Origin: Paenibacillus pabuli NBRC 13638
GTDB taxonomy: Bacteria; Bacillota; Bacilli; Paenibacillales; Paenibacillaceae
DNA: 64,000 bases
Assembly (NCBI RefSeq): GCF_001514495.1
Contig: NZ_BCNM01000021.1
Coordinates: forward strand, 62,001-126,000
Reading direction: 5' to 3'
A program made the translations under genes and the position numbers. Below, piece by piece: positions 37,800-47,085 of this stretch (position 1 is the stretch's first letter; the number at the start of each line of letters is the position of its first letter). A model generated the notes under the pieces. That model worked only from the letters and a program-made list of their open reading frames with translations, searched no databases and had not been told where the DNA came from.

Positions 37800-38866
37800 T
37801 ATTTTCTGGAAGCCACATTAAACTCAGTTACCGTCTTCGCACCATCCGCTGTCTCTACAACAAATGACCAGGTGCCCTCCGTGGTACGTGTGCCAACAAA
37901 CCAGTTCCACTCAATTACACCATGTTCATCGGCAGTCGCCCATCCGATATGCTTGGCTGAACTTTCACCGGACTTGTAAAAAATCGTTAAATTTGCTGTA
38001 GCTCCGGGCTCCACTTTAACCTTAATTGTCGCATTATTGCCTATGTATGCCGGCTCCGGCTTGGATAACACGATTGCTGCTCCTGCAGAATCAGCTTCTC
38101 CCCCACTACTATTGGAGCCTTCTCCGGTATCTCCGATCCATACCCGTTCTGCTGCAGCCGCTTGAATGCGTAATGACTTTCCCAGAAAGGGAACTTTAAC
38201 AGGCAATTCATAGCTCAATTCAAGCCGGAAGTAAGGATTCGTTTTATTTTTGAGATCAGGTATGGAAATCCCGTTAACATGCACACGCTCTACATCCAGC
38301 ACAGAAGTATTAATAAAAGGCTTGAGCAGCGGTTTTACGGCCGGATCAAGAACGGTCTCTAGAACGGATGTTTTGATCTCCTGTAAAGGTTGTTCACCTC
38401 TTGCAGCGGCTGCACGCACCCAATCGCTTAACGGCTCCGGTAGCGAAGAGGCATACTCTTCAGCCCATTCCTTCAGGGAAAACTCAGGAACTCTCCATCC
38501 ACCTTCCGAACCTCCATTGCCAGCGGAATCAGAAGGCGTGAATACTAGGGAAACCGGATATATTTGGGCAGATAATTGCTTCACTGCTTCACCTGCTGTG
38601 CTCTGCAACGCTGTCGATACCAATGTCATCTGTACAATGTAAATCAGGAACATGACAAAGAACAAAAACACAGGCAAAACCAATGAGGCTTCCAAAACGA
38701 TGCTACCTTGTTCCCTTTCTGGAGAATGTACCTTATCAGGTGAACATACCTTTTCAGGTAAACGTCTCTGTTCACGCCGGGATTTCAGCTTTTCCATTTT
38801 GCGTATTTGTGTTAGTCGATTCTGTAAACATGCCAATTTTTTTTGCTGCTGATGCTGCTTATCCAT
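37799..38866 (-). CDS. TadE-like pseudopilin with a C-terminal Ig-like region
   Basis: A 355-residue protein. A basic N-terminal stretch of about 55 residues precedes GSIVLEASLVLPVFLFFVMF, the TadE-type cleavage and membrane motif. A large extracellular part follows. The last 85 residues (from NNATIKVKVEPGATANLTIF) look like an Ig-like beta-sandwich, unusual for TadE. The ATG at 38866 follows GGAGG. It lies between the DUF5702-like gene and the peptidase. Confidence 0.8.
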   Translation of the reverse strand: MDKQHQQQKKLACLQNRLTQIRKMEKLKSRREQRRLPEKVCSPDKVHSPEREQGSIVLEASLVLPVFLFFVMFLIYIVQMTLVSTALQSTAGEAVKQLSAQIYPVSLVFTPSDSAGNGGSEGGWRVPEFSLKEWAEEYASSLPEPLSDWVRAAAARGEQPLQEIKTSVLETVLDPAVKPLLKPFINTSVLDVERVHVNGISIPDLKNKTNPYFRLELSYELPVKVPFLGKSLRIQAAAAERVWIGDTGEGSNSSGGEADSAGAAIVLSKPEPAYIGNNATIKVKVEPGATANLTIFYKSGESSAKHIGWATADEHGVIEWNWFVGTRTTEGTWSFVVETADGAKTVTEFNVASRK

Positions 38867-38896
38867 AATCCCTCCACCGAAACGACCCAAATTACC

Positions 38897-41107
38897 TTAG
38901 TAGGAATAATCGGCCTTCCGATCAATGAAAAATCGCCCATCTTCCACCTGGTCTGCACTGCCCATAACAGCGCCTATGCTTTTGGTGACCCCTGGCAGAA
39001 ACCACAGCTTGATACTGCTGCGCATATTGCCCGAAGCATATGTCTGTTTCTCATCCGGATTCACACCGGTATTCATTCGAATCAAAGCCAACATTCTGGA
39101 CATTTTGCGTTCATTGTTGCTATGCATCAGCAGAAACAGCCTAAGATGGTCTCTGTAGGTAAGCTTGACTTTGATATACTTGGATAGTTCCACGCTTCCT
39201 TCTTTGGCCAATTTCACCATATCTGCTATGGCGTTTGTAATTCCGTATAAGATCGCCGCAGACAATACAAGTAGTGGATTCCCAAGCTTACTGTTCTCCA
39301 TTAACCCTTCTGCTGTTCGAATAGCCAGACGCATACCAAAGATCTCCGCATAAGCAGCGGCAATGTTACCAGAAGGATTATGAAAACCATATATGATATA
39401 CTCCAGTTCCTGATTTTCCAGTTTGAACACTTCACCGGCATCTCCACTACCTTCGGTCCAGCTCAACAACTGTCCAAAATCCATTGAATTGAAATACGCC
39501 AGCGCATACTCATTCTGGAACAATTCATCACCAAGGCTATCCAGCAGGTTGGACATCCCGCCGAACAGACTGTCCATCCCGGTCATCGCATCCCCACCGG
39601 AGTCATACGGGTCACCAGCAATCTCTGCCTTTTTGACTTCCTCACGGCTTGCCTCGTTAAAGGAAAGGTTGGCGTTATAGTACTCTTCCAGCTGTTTGAA
39701 AGCTTCCATTGATCCAGAGCTTCCCTTTTCAATCTGTGATAATATGCGTTTAACATCCTTCAACTTCCCTTTGGATTCCTTGTCATTTGCTTTGCGCTGG
39801 GCATCGGATCCTCGACCGCTCTCCAACTGCTGTTTGCTTTGAAAAATGACATTGGAGGATCCACTTCTCACGTAAGTGTCCATGTATCGTTCCGTGACCT
39901 GACTAGCCTGCCTAACCGCTGGTTTAATGGGAACACCGCTCATTACCGTAACAGTGCGAAGTTGGATATTAAGCTCCATACTGTCATTTCTGACATTGGT
40001 AAAATCCGAATTTTGTGAACGAACACGTGCATTCAACTGATCAAAAAGTGTGTCGGCTCTTACAAGTTCCGAAGCAAGGGAGCGTGTACTCTTGGCTTCA
40101 CTTCCCGATCCGGTAGACGGAGGGCTCGTCCCAGGCAGCGATGAGTTGCCTACTTTTTCGTAACTGGCATTCTGTGAACGGTTCTCCCCTTCAGCGATTA
40201 CCTGCTTCATTTCCTCATTGATTTTGCGCGCTTCTTCAATCTTGGCTTGGGCTTCCTCCAATTTTGTCTGGTGTGCCTGCAATGCTGGCTGAATGATCAT
40301 GCTTATGCCTGTCGCCACATTCCCTACGCCTGTCCTATACCGGGCCAGCTCCAGAATGTACTGCTGCTGGTTGAATGGCAGTCCCTCATCCATTTGTTTC
40401 TTGTTCAAATAATCGGCATAACGCGCTGCTGCTTCGGCAGCTGTCTCTGGCGTCTCTCTTAGCATCTCATCGTACATGGCAGAGGAAGGCGGATTCATGA
40501 TCAGCGTGGGCAGTTTCTTCAGCTTTTCGGCAGATTCCGTCTGATTGGCTATCGCTTCGTCCAGCAATTCCTCACGTTTGTCATAAAGCTTCTGCAATTT
40601 TTTGAGCAAATCCACGGTATGGGCAGCTTCTTTCATCTCTTCCGACATCGGCTTAAACCGATTGACCACTTCTAGGGTAAAATCAACCGGCGCTCGATAT
40701 TTCATATCTTCCTGAATCTGACGATTAAAAATATCGTATCTTCCCAGTTCACGCTCCATGCTCAATGAAGTGGTATCCCATTGGATATCCAAAATTGGAA
40801 AACCATCTTTCACAGCTGAGGGCTTCACACTATCATTCAGTACCTTGGCCATGATTTCCTCACCACTGCTGTCACCATAGCCGAATAACCCATACTCCCG
40901 CAGGGACGGATCATATGCTGACATCACTGATCTCATCGCTGCATGCGTCATTCGTTCTGCCTGTACTTTGAAAGCAGCAATACGTGCATAATCAATGAAA
41001 ATGGAAACAAACATAAAGATTCCAGCCAAAATCAAGATCAAGAATACGGTTACGGCTCCGGATTCACCGTCTTTTTTTCTGAACAGCGCTTCCTCCTCCC
41101 TCCTCAT
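38897..41107 (-). CDS. TadG-like/DUF5702-type pilus-associated protein
   Basis: A 736-residue protein with a single N-terminal membrane segment (GAVTVFLILILAGIFMFVSI) of TadG/TadE style, followed by a very long, mostly helical extracellular region. That region has coiled-coil-like stretches around residues 270-310 (ALQAHQTKLEEAQAKIEEAR). It resembles DUF5702 proteins of Firmicute Tad loci. Its start overlaps the upstream TadE gene by four bases. Confidence 0.8.
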   Translation of the reverse strand: MRREEEALFRKKDGESGAVTVFLILILAGIFMFVSIFIDYARIAAFKVQAERMTHAAMRSVMSAYDPSLREYGLFGYGDSSGEEIMAKVLNDSVKPSAVKDGFPILDIQWDTTSLSMERELGRYDIFNRQIQEDMKYRAPVDFTLEVVNRFKPMSEEMKEAAHTVDLLKKLQKLYDKREELLDEAIANQTESAEKLKKLPTLIMNPPSSAMYDEMLRETPETAAEAAARYADYLNKKQMDEGLPFNQQQYILELARYRTGVGNVATGISMIIQPALQAHQTKLEEAQAKIEEARKINEEMKQVIAEGENRSQNASYEKVGNSSLPGTSPPSTGSGSEAKSTRSLASELVRADTLFDQLNARVRSQNSDFTNVRNDSMELNIQLRTVTVMSGVPIKPAVRQASQVTERYMDTYVRSGSSNVIFQSKQQLESGRGSDAQRKANDKESKGKLKDVKRILSQIEKGSSGSMEAFKQLEEYYNANLSFNEASREEVKKAEIAGDPYDSGGDAMTGMDSLFGGMSNLLDSLGDELFQNEYALAYFNSMDFGQLLSWTEGSGDAGEVFKLENQELEYIIYGFHNPSGNIAAAYAEIFGMRLAIRTAEGLMENSKLGNPLLVLSAAILYGITNAIADMVKLAKEGSVELSKYIKVKLTYRDHLRLFLLMHSNNERKMSRMLALIRMNTGVNPDEKQTYASGNMRSSIKLWFLPGVTKSIGAVMGSADQVEDGRFFIDRKADYSY

Positions 41108-41775
41108 TTGGTTTTGCCAAAATGCTGCACAACCTGTCCTGCTTCAGCGGCAGTACTGGCTGCGGTTTCGCCCTTTCCTTTAAACCTGGCTGTATAATAA
41201 CGGACCAGATCCACCGTTCGAATGAATTCCGTTGGTTCTACAACTGTAGATGATCCATGCGTGAGTACACTGTTACCTGAATCAAATAAAAAAGAAGGCA
41301 GCGGTAATGAAATCACCTGCTCCAGCTTGGTCGTTACTTTTCGCTGGACCAGTGAGTTCTGATAATCAATGGTTCCGTTCATGCCGGAAGGCATGCCTTG
41401 TGCAGCCTGGGAAAGTTTCTTTTCCGATAGACCTCCGCCTTCTCCTGCTGGCACAGAAACCATAATCTCATTATCCGCTCCCGCCCAGCCAAACAGCGCT
41501 CCAAGCAATCGATCATCGGTCAATCTCCAGTACAAATTGTCATGCTTCCCAGCCACAACTTCACCCGTCATTGCCTGTTTATAGCTGTTGTCCCAGCTGT
41601 AGGCGGCACGTTCCGAAGATGCGTACGCATGCTGGTTCAGAAATGTCTTCTGATACATGTACATGGAGAAAAAGAGAATCAGGACGAGAATAAACAACAC
41701 AACAGGGAAGACCAGGGAGGCTTCAATGGTGAAGCTCCCTTCTTCCTTTTTAAAATTTTTATTCAAAAAACTCAT
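41104..41775 (-). CDS. TadE family pseudopilin
   Basis: A 223-residue protein with EEGSFTIEASLVFPVVLFIL, the TadE N-terminal processing and membrane motif, then an extracellular domain. The start could be the ATG at 41775 or 41793; neither has a clear ribosome site, and both lie inside or just before the end of the flp gene. Translational coupling to flp is therefore likely. The glutamate at position +5 of the conserved motif is present. Confidence 0.85.
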   Translation of the reverse strand: MSFLNKNFKKEEGSFTIEASLVFPVVLFILVLILFFSMYMYQKTFLNQHAYASSERAAYSWDNSYKQAMTGEVVAGKHDNLYWRLTDDRLLGALFGWAGADNEIMVSVPAGEGGGLSEKKLSQAAQGMPSGMNGTIDYQNSLVQRKVTTKLEQVISLPLPSFLFDSGNSVLTHGSSTVVEPTEFIRTVDLVRYYTARFKGKGETAASTAAEAGQVVQHFGKTK

Positions 41776-41947
41776 TACTTTTATTGCTAACATTTTTCAA
41801 CAATCTTTCTACTAATGCCTTAATTTGATCTTTAAAAATCAATGCAATAATGATAATTACACCAATAATCAGAATCAATTCCAGTGTACCGAGCCCGTCT
41901 TCTTCCTTCCAAAATGCAGTTGCCTTGCTTTTCATCAATTCCAGCAT
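41759..41947 (-). CDS. Flp-type major pilin
   Basis: A 62-residue pilin precursor. After a short basic leader, KEEDGLGTLELILIIGVIII contains the processing site before the conserved Glu/Leu-rich helix. A short amphipathic tail follows. This is the size and layout of type IVb Flp1 pilins. The ATG at 41947 follows AGGAGGAATAGGG. It is probably the main subunit of the fibre. Confidence 0.88.
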   Translation of the reverse strand: MLELMKSKATAFWKEEDGLGTLELILIIGVIIIIALIFKDQIKALVERLLKNVSNKSNEFFE

Positions 41948-41958
41948 CCCTATTCCTC

Positions 41959-42828
41959 CTACATATTCATCATCATAAAAGCTGGTGCTCCGATCATCAC
42001 CACGATCGAAAAAAAGATCAGTACCATCGGAAATACCAGTTTGGAAGAAGCCTGTTCTCCCTTTGCCCGACTCACGGCCTTGCGTTTCTCCCACAACACA
42101 TGTGACAGATCCCGCAGCGCCAATACAAAGTCACCTCCCCCTCGCCGGAAATTCAACAGTACTGTTGTTGTAAATATCGTCACTTCCTGTACACCACAGC
42201 GGCGGCTAAACTGTTCAAAGGATTGTTGAAACGAATAACCGTTGTTCCAGTCTCCAACTGTTCTTCGCAGCTCGTTGTATAGAGGATGATCCCGTTCTTC
42301 CTGACTGGCTACACAATGTACAATGGCGCGTTGCACCGTTTCTCCTGCACCAACCAGCAGAACAATTCGGTTCAGCAGCTCCGGTAACTCCATGAGTATG
42401 TCCTGATCTCTTCGCTGCACCTTCGTGTTAAGATCTTTGTAGAGTGCAAAGGGCAGCACAACACCCAACGCCAGTCCACCGACCATACCTCCCAGCCCCA
42501 TATCGCCAACGAGTGACAACAGGCATCCTACGAGTAACATCAGCCACGAATACGTCAGCATTTCAGCACTGTAAAGCATCGTTTTTTCTCCACTATGCTG
42601 TATGCCATACATTTTCTGAATAGCATGCTGCATGCGGAACATGAGTACAGGCAATCTACGGCCCACCTCAAACTTCTCCAACAAAAACAGAAAGGGACCA
42701 TGCAGCTTCTTCAGACGTAATCCTTCCATATCCAGTTTGCGCAAATGCCGATAGGTCTGCCCTCGCGTTCGATCCAGCACCAGCCATCCCGCCCCGAGCA
42801 TCCCTCCAAAAATAACAGGAAGCAGCAT
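41959..42828 (-). CDS. tadC: Type II secretion F domain protein TadC
   Basis: A 289-residue polytopic membrane protein with the T2SSF domain (LLVGAGETVQRAIVHCVASQ) and C-terminal membrane spans. Together with TadB it forms the inner-membrane platform of the Tad pilus. It lies 12 bases after tadB and 11 before flp. Confidence 0.88.
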   Translation of the reverse strand: MLLPVIFGGMLGAGWLVLDRTRGQTYRHLRKLDMEGLRLKKLHGPFLFLLEKFEVGRRLPVLMFRMQHAIQKMYGIQHSGEKTMLYSAEMLTYSWLMLLVGCLLSLVGDMGLGGMVGGLALGVVLPFALYKDLNTKVQRRDQDILMELPELLNRIVLLVGAGETVQRAIVHCVASQEERDHPLYNELRRTVGDWNNGYSFQQSFEQFSRRCGVQEVTIFTTTVLLNFRRGGGDFVLALRDLSHVLWEKRKAVSRAKGEQASSKLVFPMVLIFFSIVVMIGAPAFMMMNM

Positions 42829-42840
42829 CGTGTCATCTCC

Positions 42841-43626
42841 TTATACTTTGATATCCATAATGCGTATAATCCACAGATAACAACAGGCAAGTAAAGCCAG
42901 TGCACCACTGGAGATCAGATAACCCATCCCGCTGTATAATGGCTCCATAAAATCCTTGGCCGTAAAGTTGAGAAAAATCAGAAAAATAAACGGAGCGGCA
43001 AACATCACTTTGGATTCAAACTTTTTCTGTGCCACTGCCACCATGATGTCCTGCTGGATATCCAGCTTCTCACCAATGACCGCTGAGGTCCGTCTCACAA
43101 CTTCAACCAGATCTCCACCGGTTCGCTTACAAGTGATAAACACATCGGCAAAGTTTGTAATATCCTCAATTTTGGCACGATCCGAGAAGTCTTGCAGCGC
43201 CTCTTCGATGGGCTGACCATACTCCATCCTCGTCCTCAGAATAGTGAATTCACGGATAAGATCCGTATCCGCTTCAGGGTTCAGCATGCGCAGATCCTCC
43301 ACGGATTCCTTAAAACCGTTTTCTACTGATTTTCCCGCAGCAAGCGCGGAGGACAACGCGTATAATGCCTGTTTAAAATGTAAACTTAGCGTCATTCTTC
43401 TCCGTTCCAAAAGCACCCTGGTCCAATGTTTTGGTACCCATATACACCCCACAGCCAATATCATTCCGGCCAACCAGTGGTGATAGAACAGAATACCGAT
43501 ACCGAAGAATAACAAACCGCTAATCAGCATGCAGACCATCCGCTGTCTCCCGGATAACGTATATACGGTGTAGTCCGTTAACGCTTGTCTGGCCTCGCCC
43601 AATTTCATCACCTTCCAATAAATCAA
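42841..43626 (-). CDS. tadB: Type II secretion F domain protein TadB
   Basis: A 261-residue membrane protein with the T2SSF domain (FKQALYALSSALAAGKSVEN) and two C-terminal spans. The start is uncertain. A TTG at 43626 follows the tadA stop directly and would need translational coupling; an ATG at 43608 has GGAAGG only two bases away. It pairs with TadC in the platform. Confidence 0.87.
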   Translation of the reverse strand: MIYWKVMKLGEARQALTDYTVYTLSGRQRMVCMLISGLLFFGIGILFYHHWLAGMILAVGCIWVPKHWTRVLLERRRMTLSLHFKQALYALSSALAAGKSVENGFKESVEDLRMLNPEADTDLIREFTILRTRMEYGQPIEEALQDFSDRAKIEDITNFADVFITCKRTGGDLVEVVRRTSAVIGEKLDIQQDIMVAVAQKKFESKVMFAAPFIFLIFLNFTAKDFMEPLYSGMGYLISSGALALLACCYLWIIRIMDIKV

Positions 43627-44931
43627 CTAATTTACGTTGTTATCTGATTCATTTAACCCATCACTATAACGTCCTATGTACTCGTTCAGCCATTCCCCAA
43701 GTCCCGCCATCTGAATCTTGTCCACTTGTCTTAGCTTCCCTACTTGCACGAGTCCGCCAATAATTCTGCCTTCTTTTTCTTCGATCTCTTGGAAACGAAA
43801 TAGTGGATTCAGCAGTACTTCTCCCTCCTGCATACCGATCACTTCGCTAATTTCGGTTACCCGACGCGAACGGTCTCGCATCCGGGATAAATGAACAAAG
43901 ATATCAATGGCCGAGCTAATCTGCTGCCGAACAACTGCAATGGGAAGATCCGCTCCGCTGAGCACCATGGTCTCCAATCTGCTGATCATATCCGAGATTG
44001 TATTCGCATGTCCTGTGGACAAGCTTCCATCATGTCCAGTATTCATGGCCTGCAGCATATCCAGCGCTTCCGCTCCCCTCACCTCACCAATGACAATTCG
44101 GTTCGGACGCATCCGCAAGGACGACTTAATCAGGTCCCGAATGGATATTTGCCCCTTGCCCTCGGTATTGGCATTGCGCGTCTCCAGCGATACCAGATTC
44201 GGCACCGTGACAATCTGCAATTCAGCAGAGTCCTCAATCGTAATAATCCGTTCATCCGCCGGGATATACTGGGATAATGCGTTGAGAAAAGTTGTTTTTC
44301 CCGATCCGGTTCCACCGCCGATAAAAATATTGTATTTGCTGCGCACTAGCTGCTGCAGCAATTCTGCCGCTGCCTCATGCAGGGCACCTTTATCAATCAG
44401 ATCGGACATCTTCATCGGTTCACTCGGGAACTTCCGAATCGTCATAGTGGGGCCTTTCAACGCAATCGGAGGCAGCACGATATTAACCCGCGAGCCATCT
44501 TTCAACCGCGCATCCACGATTGGAAAAGACTCATTCACAATCCGGTTCACGCCGGATACAATCATCTGAATGATGTCTTCCAGCCTTTCCTTAGACTCGA
44601 ACTCCAGCGTGATCTGTCTGACTTCACCTTCCTGCTCAACAAAAATCTCCCGGTGACTGTTGATCATAATCTCTGTAATCTCGGGATGATCCACTAATGG
44701 CTGCAAAATATCCAGTCCTCGAAAGGAGTCAAATAACCGCTGTACCAGCGTATGGCGCTCCCCGGAGGTCAGATCATCCAGCTTCGGATCAGAAAGTACT
44801 TTACGCTCAATCCCCTGCCACAGTTCTTCATCTCCGGCAGAGGACGTCAAATCCAGGCCAGCCCTGACTTCTCTACGCATGATCTGAAATTGATCTTCAC
44901 GATCCAACGTCATCTTGGACGAATCCATCAT
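43627..44931 (-). CDS. tadA: Type II/IV secretion ATPase TadA (CpaF)
   Basis: A hexameric-type secretion ATPase of about 434 residues that powers pilus extension and perhaps retraction. Walker A is GGGTGSGKTT at about residues 205-214. ITIEDSAELQI, the Asp/His boxes and RPNRIVIGEVRGAEALDML (Walker B region) are intact. The ATG at 44931 overlaps the upstream stop as ATGA. Confidence 0.93.
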   Translation of the reverse strand: MMDSSKMTLDREDQFQIMRREVRAGLDLTSSAGDEELWQGIERKVLSDPKLDDLTSGERHTLVQRLFDSFRGLDILQPLVDHPEITEIMINSHREIFVEQEGEVRQITLEFESKERLEDIIQMIVSGVNRIVNESFPIVDARLKDGSRVNIVLPPIALKGPTMTIRKFPSEPMKMSDLIDKGALHEAAAELLQQLVRSKYNIFIGGGTGSGKTTFLNALSQYIPADERIITIEDSAELQIVTVPNLVSLETRNANTEGKGQISIRDLIKSSLRMRPNRIVIGEVRGAEALDMLQAMNTGHDGSLSTGHANTISDMISRLETMVLSGADLPIAVVRQQISSAIDIFVHLSRMRDRSRRVTEISEVIGMQEGEVLLNPLFRFQEIEEKEGRIIGGLVQVGKLRQVDKIQMAGLGEWLNEYIGRYSDGLNESDNNVN

Positions 44932-46148
44932 AATGACCACCCATCACCCTTATGGAATCGTCCCGCCTTCAGTTCTTCTTCCCCGTCCTGTACGATCATG
45001 GCGCAGAGTCTCTTCACTTCGCGTTGAAAGATCGGCGAACTAAGCATCACTTCTTCCTGACTCAGCTGCTTCCAGGAAGGGATATAGGGCAGCACTGCGT
45101 CCAGATGCAGGTCGGGTCTTGGCAAGACGTTGATGACACTATCCCGGTACTTGTTGACAATGAAGCGGGCACGATCCAGTACACTTTCATGCAGTTCCGG
45201 CCTTGTACGCTCCATATGCTGCATCCATTGACCCCAGCGGTGCATAGAAGAGATGTCATCCTCGACCAGCCAGACGAATGCATCTGCACGATCCAAAATC
45301 CCCTCACTGCGTCCATCCCAACCTGAATCCCCATCCAGAATAAGCACATCATACTGCCCGCAGTCTGCCAGATACCGGATCAGGCTTTTCGTATCCTCAT
45401 GGGACATTTGCAGCAGTTCCTTCCGATTGGACAGCGGCCAGAATACATCCGACTTCAACCCTTCGTGACGAAGCACGTAGCTGTCAACGCCTTTGGACAA
45501 AGATTGTACTTGTCCCGGATTACCTGATTCCTTCCTGCCTACCTTCAAATCGTAAAGCAGACGTGACAGCCCTACTTCTGTATCAGGTGTACGCTGTCCA
45601 CTTTTAGACAACCCCTTTTCCAGAAACGGCATCGAGCTATCCAGCGTCTCCAAATTGAGATATAGAACAGCATATCCTGCAATCCCCAGCTGCTTCGCCA
45701 TATGCATTGCCACCGCAGTCTTCCCACTTCCTCCTGAGGCAGATACAACTGCAATGGATAGCGTCTCCTGTCCTGGATGATGGATCTTCCTCCGACGCGG
45801 CTGCCGACAAGCATTAAGAACAGCGTCTAACAGTGCAGACAAAGGTTGATATTTCATCAGCCGTTTGTCCTCATCCACCTCATCCAGTCCTTCACTGAGC
45901 GTCAACCAGGGAATACCCGATGTTTCGCCACCATTACTCAGCCAGTTGCTGAGAAACTCCGGTTCCGCAATCACCAGATCCGGCATTTCCCTGCCTTCCT
46001 GTTCGATCATGTGATCCTTGAACGGTTCCCATTGTGAAAAGGCGGTAAAGCGTATACTGGAGCCGGACTGGCTCCCTTGTACAAAATCAAGCCAGGCATT
46101 GATATATTCTTTGTCTTTGGAAGCCAGCACTGCATTTAGAACAATCAA
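44928..46148 (-). CDS. TadZ/CpaE-like ParA-family ATPase
   Basis: A 406-residue protein with an N-terminal receiver-like domain of about 110 residues and a ParA/MinD-type ATPase domain. The deviant Walker A is SASGGSGKTAVAM near residue 140. TadZ proteins mark the pole or site where Tad pili assemble. The TTG at 46148 is chosen because GGAGGG is eight bases before it; upstream codons lie in the terminator of the leader. First gene of the operon. Confidence 0.85.
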   Translation of the reverse strand: MIVLNAVLASKDKEYINAWLDFVQGSQSGSSIRFTAFSQWEPFKDHMIEQEGREMPDLVIAEPEFLSNWLSNGGETSGIPWLTLSEGLDEVDEDKRLMKYQPLSALLDAVLNACRQPRRRKIHHPGQETLSIAVVSASGGSGKTAVAMHMAKQLGIAGYAVLYLNLETLDSSMPFLEKGLSKSGQRTPDTEVGLSRLLYDLKVGRKESGNPGQVQSLSKGVDSYVLRHEGLKSDVFWPLSNRKELLQMSHEDTKSLIRYLADCGQYDVLILDGDSGWDGRSEGILDRADAFVWLVEDDISSMHRWGQWMQHMERTRPELHESVLDRARFIVNKYRDSVINVLPRPDLHLDAVLPYIPSWKQLSQEEVMLSSPIFQREVKRLCAMIVQDGEEELKAGRFHKGDGWSL

Positions 46149-46167
46149 TTTTTCTTCCCTCCCTGCA

Positions 46168-46233
46168 AAAAAAGCACAAAAAAGCACCGCCCATTAACCG
46201 CAAATATGCAGTATATGGACGGTGCTTCCGTCA
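46168..46233 (-). terminator. Leader terminator (candidate attenuator) in front of the Tad operon
   Basis: On the minus strand AGCACCGTCCAT (46226-46215) pairs with ATGGGCGGTGCT (46194-46183), followed by TTTTTTGTGCTTTTTTT. It sits between a good promoter and the first gene. Just upstream GACGG (46232-46228) could instead pair with CCGTC (46222-46218), taking up the left arm of the terminator. The two structures exclude each other, which is the layout of an attenuator. Confidence 0.7.
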
Positions 46234-46253
46234 CGTGCTATGAATGTATGGAT

Positions 46254-46282
46254 AATATAGCATACAATTTCTGGGGGAGCAA
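46254..46282 (-). promoter_or_regulatory. Putative promoter of the Tad operon
   Basis: TTGCTC (46282-46277) and TATATT (46259-46254) with 17 bases between give a start near 46247 and a leader of about 100 bases. The 46283-46450 stretch between the divergent promoters is AT-rich and shows no gene. Confidence 0.55.
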
Positions 46283-46450
46283 GGGATTTATTTCTGTTGT
46301 TCCACGTCAAAACATCCTCAACTATTCACCCATATCGAATAATGTCTATCCGTTTTTATGAACTTGCTCTTTACAAAATTAAAAATCTCAAAACTATTAT
46401 ATAGTTCACATAATATTCATCCACAAACAAACCATTTTTACCAATCTTAA

Positions 46451-46479
46451 TTTACTTTTGGATATATATTCTATATAAT
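46451..46479 (+). promoter_or_regulatory. Promoter of the small secreted protein gene
   Basis: TTTACT (46451-46456) and TATAAT (46474-46479) are spaced by 17 bases, 35 bases before the start codon. Confidence 0.65.
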
Positions 46480-46513
46480 AGAATTGTATTCCAAATATGA
46501 GAGGATGATAACG

Positions 46514-46849
46514 ATGAAAAAGAAACTTATTACTGGTTTATTAACTGTCGTTGCCTGCTTCACTGTTGGATCTACATCTTTTGCAGCTAGTACTACATCA
46601 GTTCCTAATACTACTCTACCAGAAACCTCCAATGTGATTACTCTAGCAGATCAAATTTCCGTCCCTATTAGTTTGAGAGTTGGCGAGAGCATTACAGTTG
46701 CTGGCTCCAACTTTTGGATTAGCGGAGATTATGGCGGTATTTATCTAAATCAACAAGGATTAATAATTGGACTGTCACCAGGAGTTTGTACAGTAGTTGG
46801 AGATTTACCTAACGGTGATACTGTACTCTACACTGTCACTGTAAGATAA
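46514..46849 (+). CDS. Small secreted protein with a Big2-like beta domain
   Basis: A 111-residue protein. A signal peptide (MKKKLITGLLTVVACFTVGS, cleavage near residue 25) leads into a short mature chain of about 85 residues. The segment from RVGESITVAGSNFWI to GLIIGLSPGVCTVVG resembles one bacterial Ig-like (Big2) repeat. The ATG at 46514 follows GAGAGGATGATAACG. It is AT-richer than its neighbours, alone between two terminators, and divergent from the Tad operon. Function unknown; a cell-surface or envelope-attached role is plausible. Confidence 0.75.
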   Translation: MKKKLITGLLTVVACFTVGSTSFAASTTSVPNTTLPETSNVITLADQISVPISLRVGESITVAGSNFWISGDYGGIYLNQQGLIIGLSPGVCTVVGDLPNGDTVLYTVTVR

Positions 46850-46863
46850 ACTTATACCTAACC

Positions 46864-46892
46864 AGAGGGGATGTAACCCATCCCCTCTTTCC
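46864..46892 (+). terminator. Terminator after the small secreted protein gene
   Basis: AGAGGGGATG pairs with CCATCCCCTCT around TAAC, followed by TTCCT. The following 193 bases hold no gene that I can support. Confidence 0.8.
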
Positions 46893-47085
46893 TATGATAT
46901 TTTTATGTAAAATATATCTTCTTGGGAGTTTCCAAAATGATTTATTTGCTTCTCTATCCCCCTTCGGTTCCTCAAAAAAAACACCATCCGGTATCCACAT
47001 GAACATGCAGAAATATGGAAGGCGCTTTTCTCGAGTTCAAATTTTAATTAGATAGTGAATTGGGTCTAGTCCCCTATTTCGCCTT

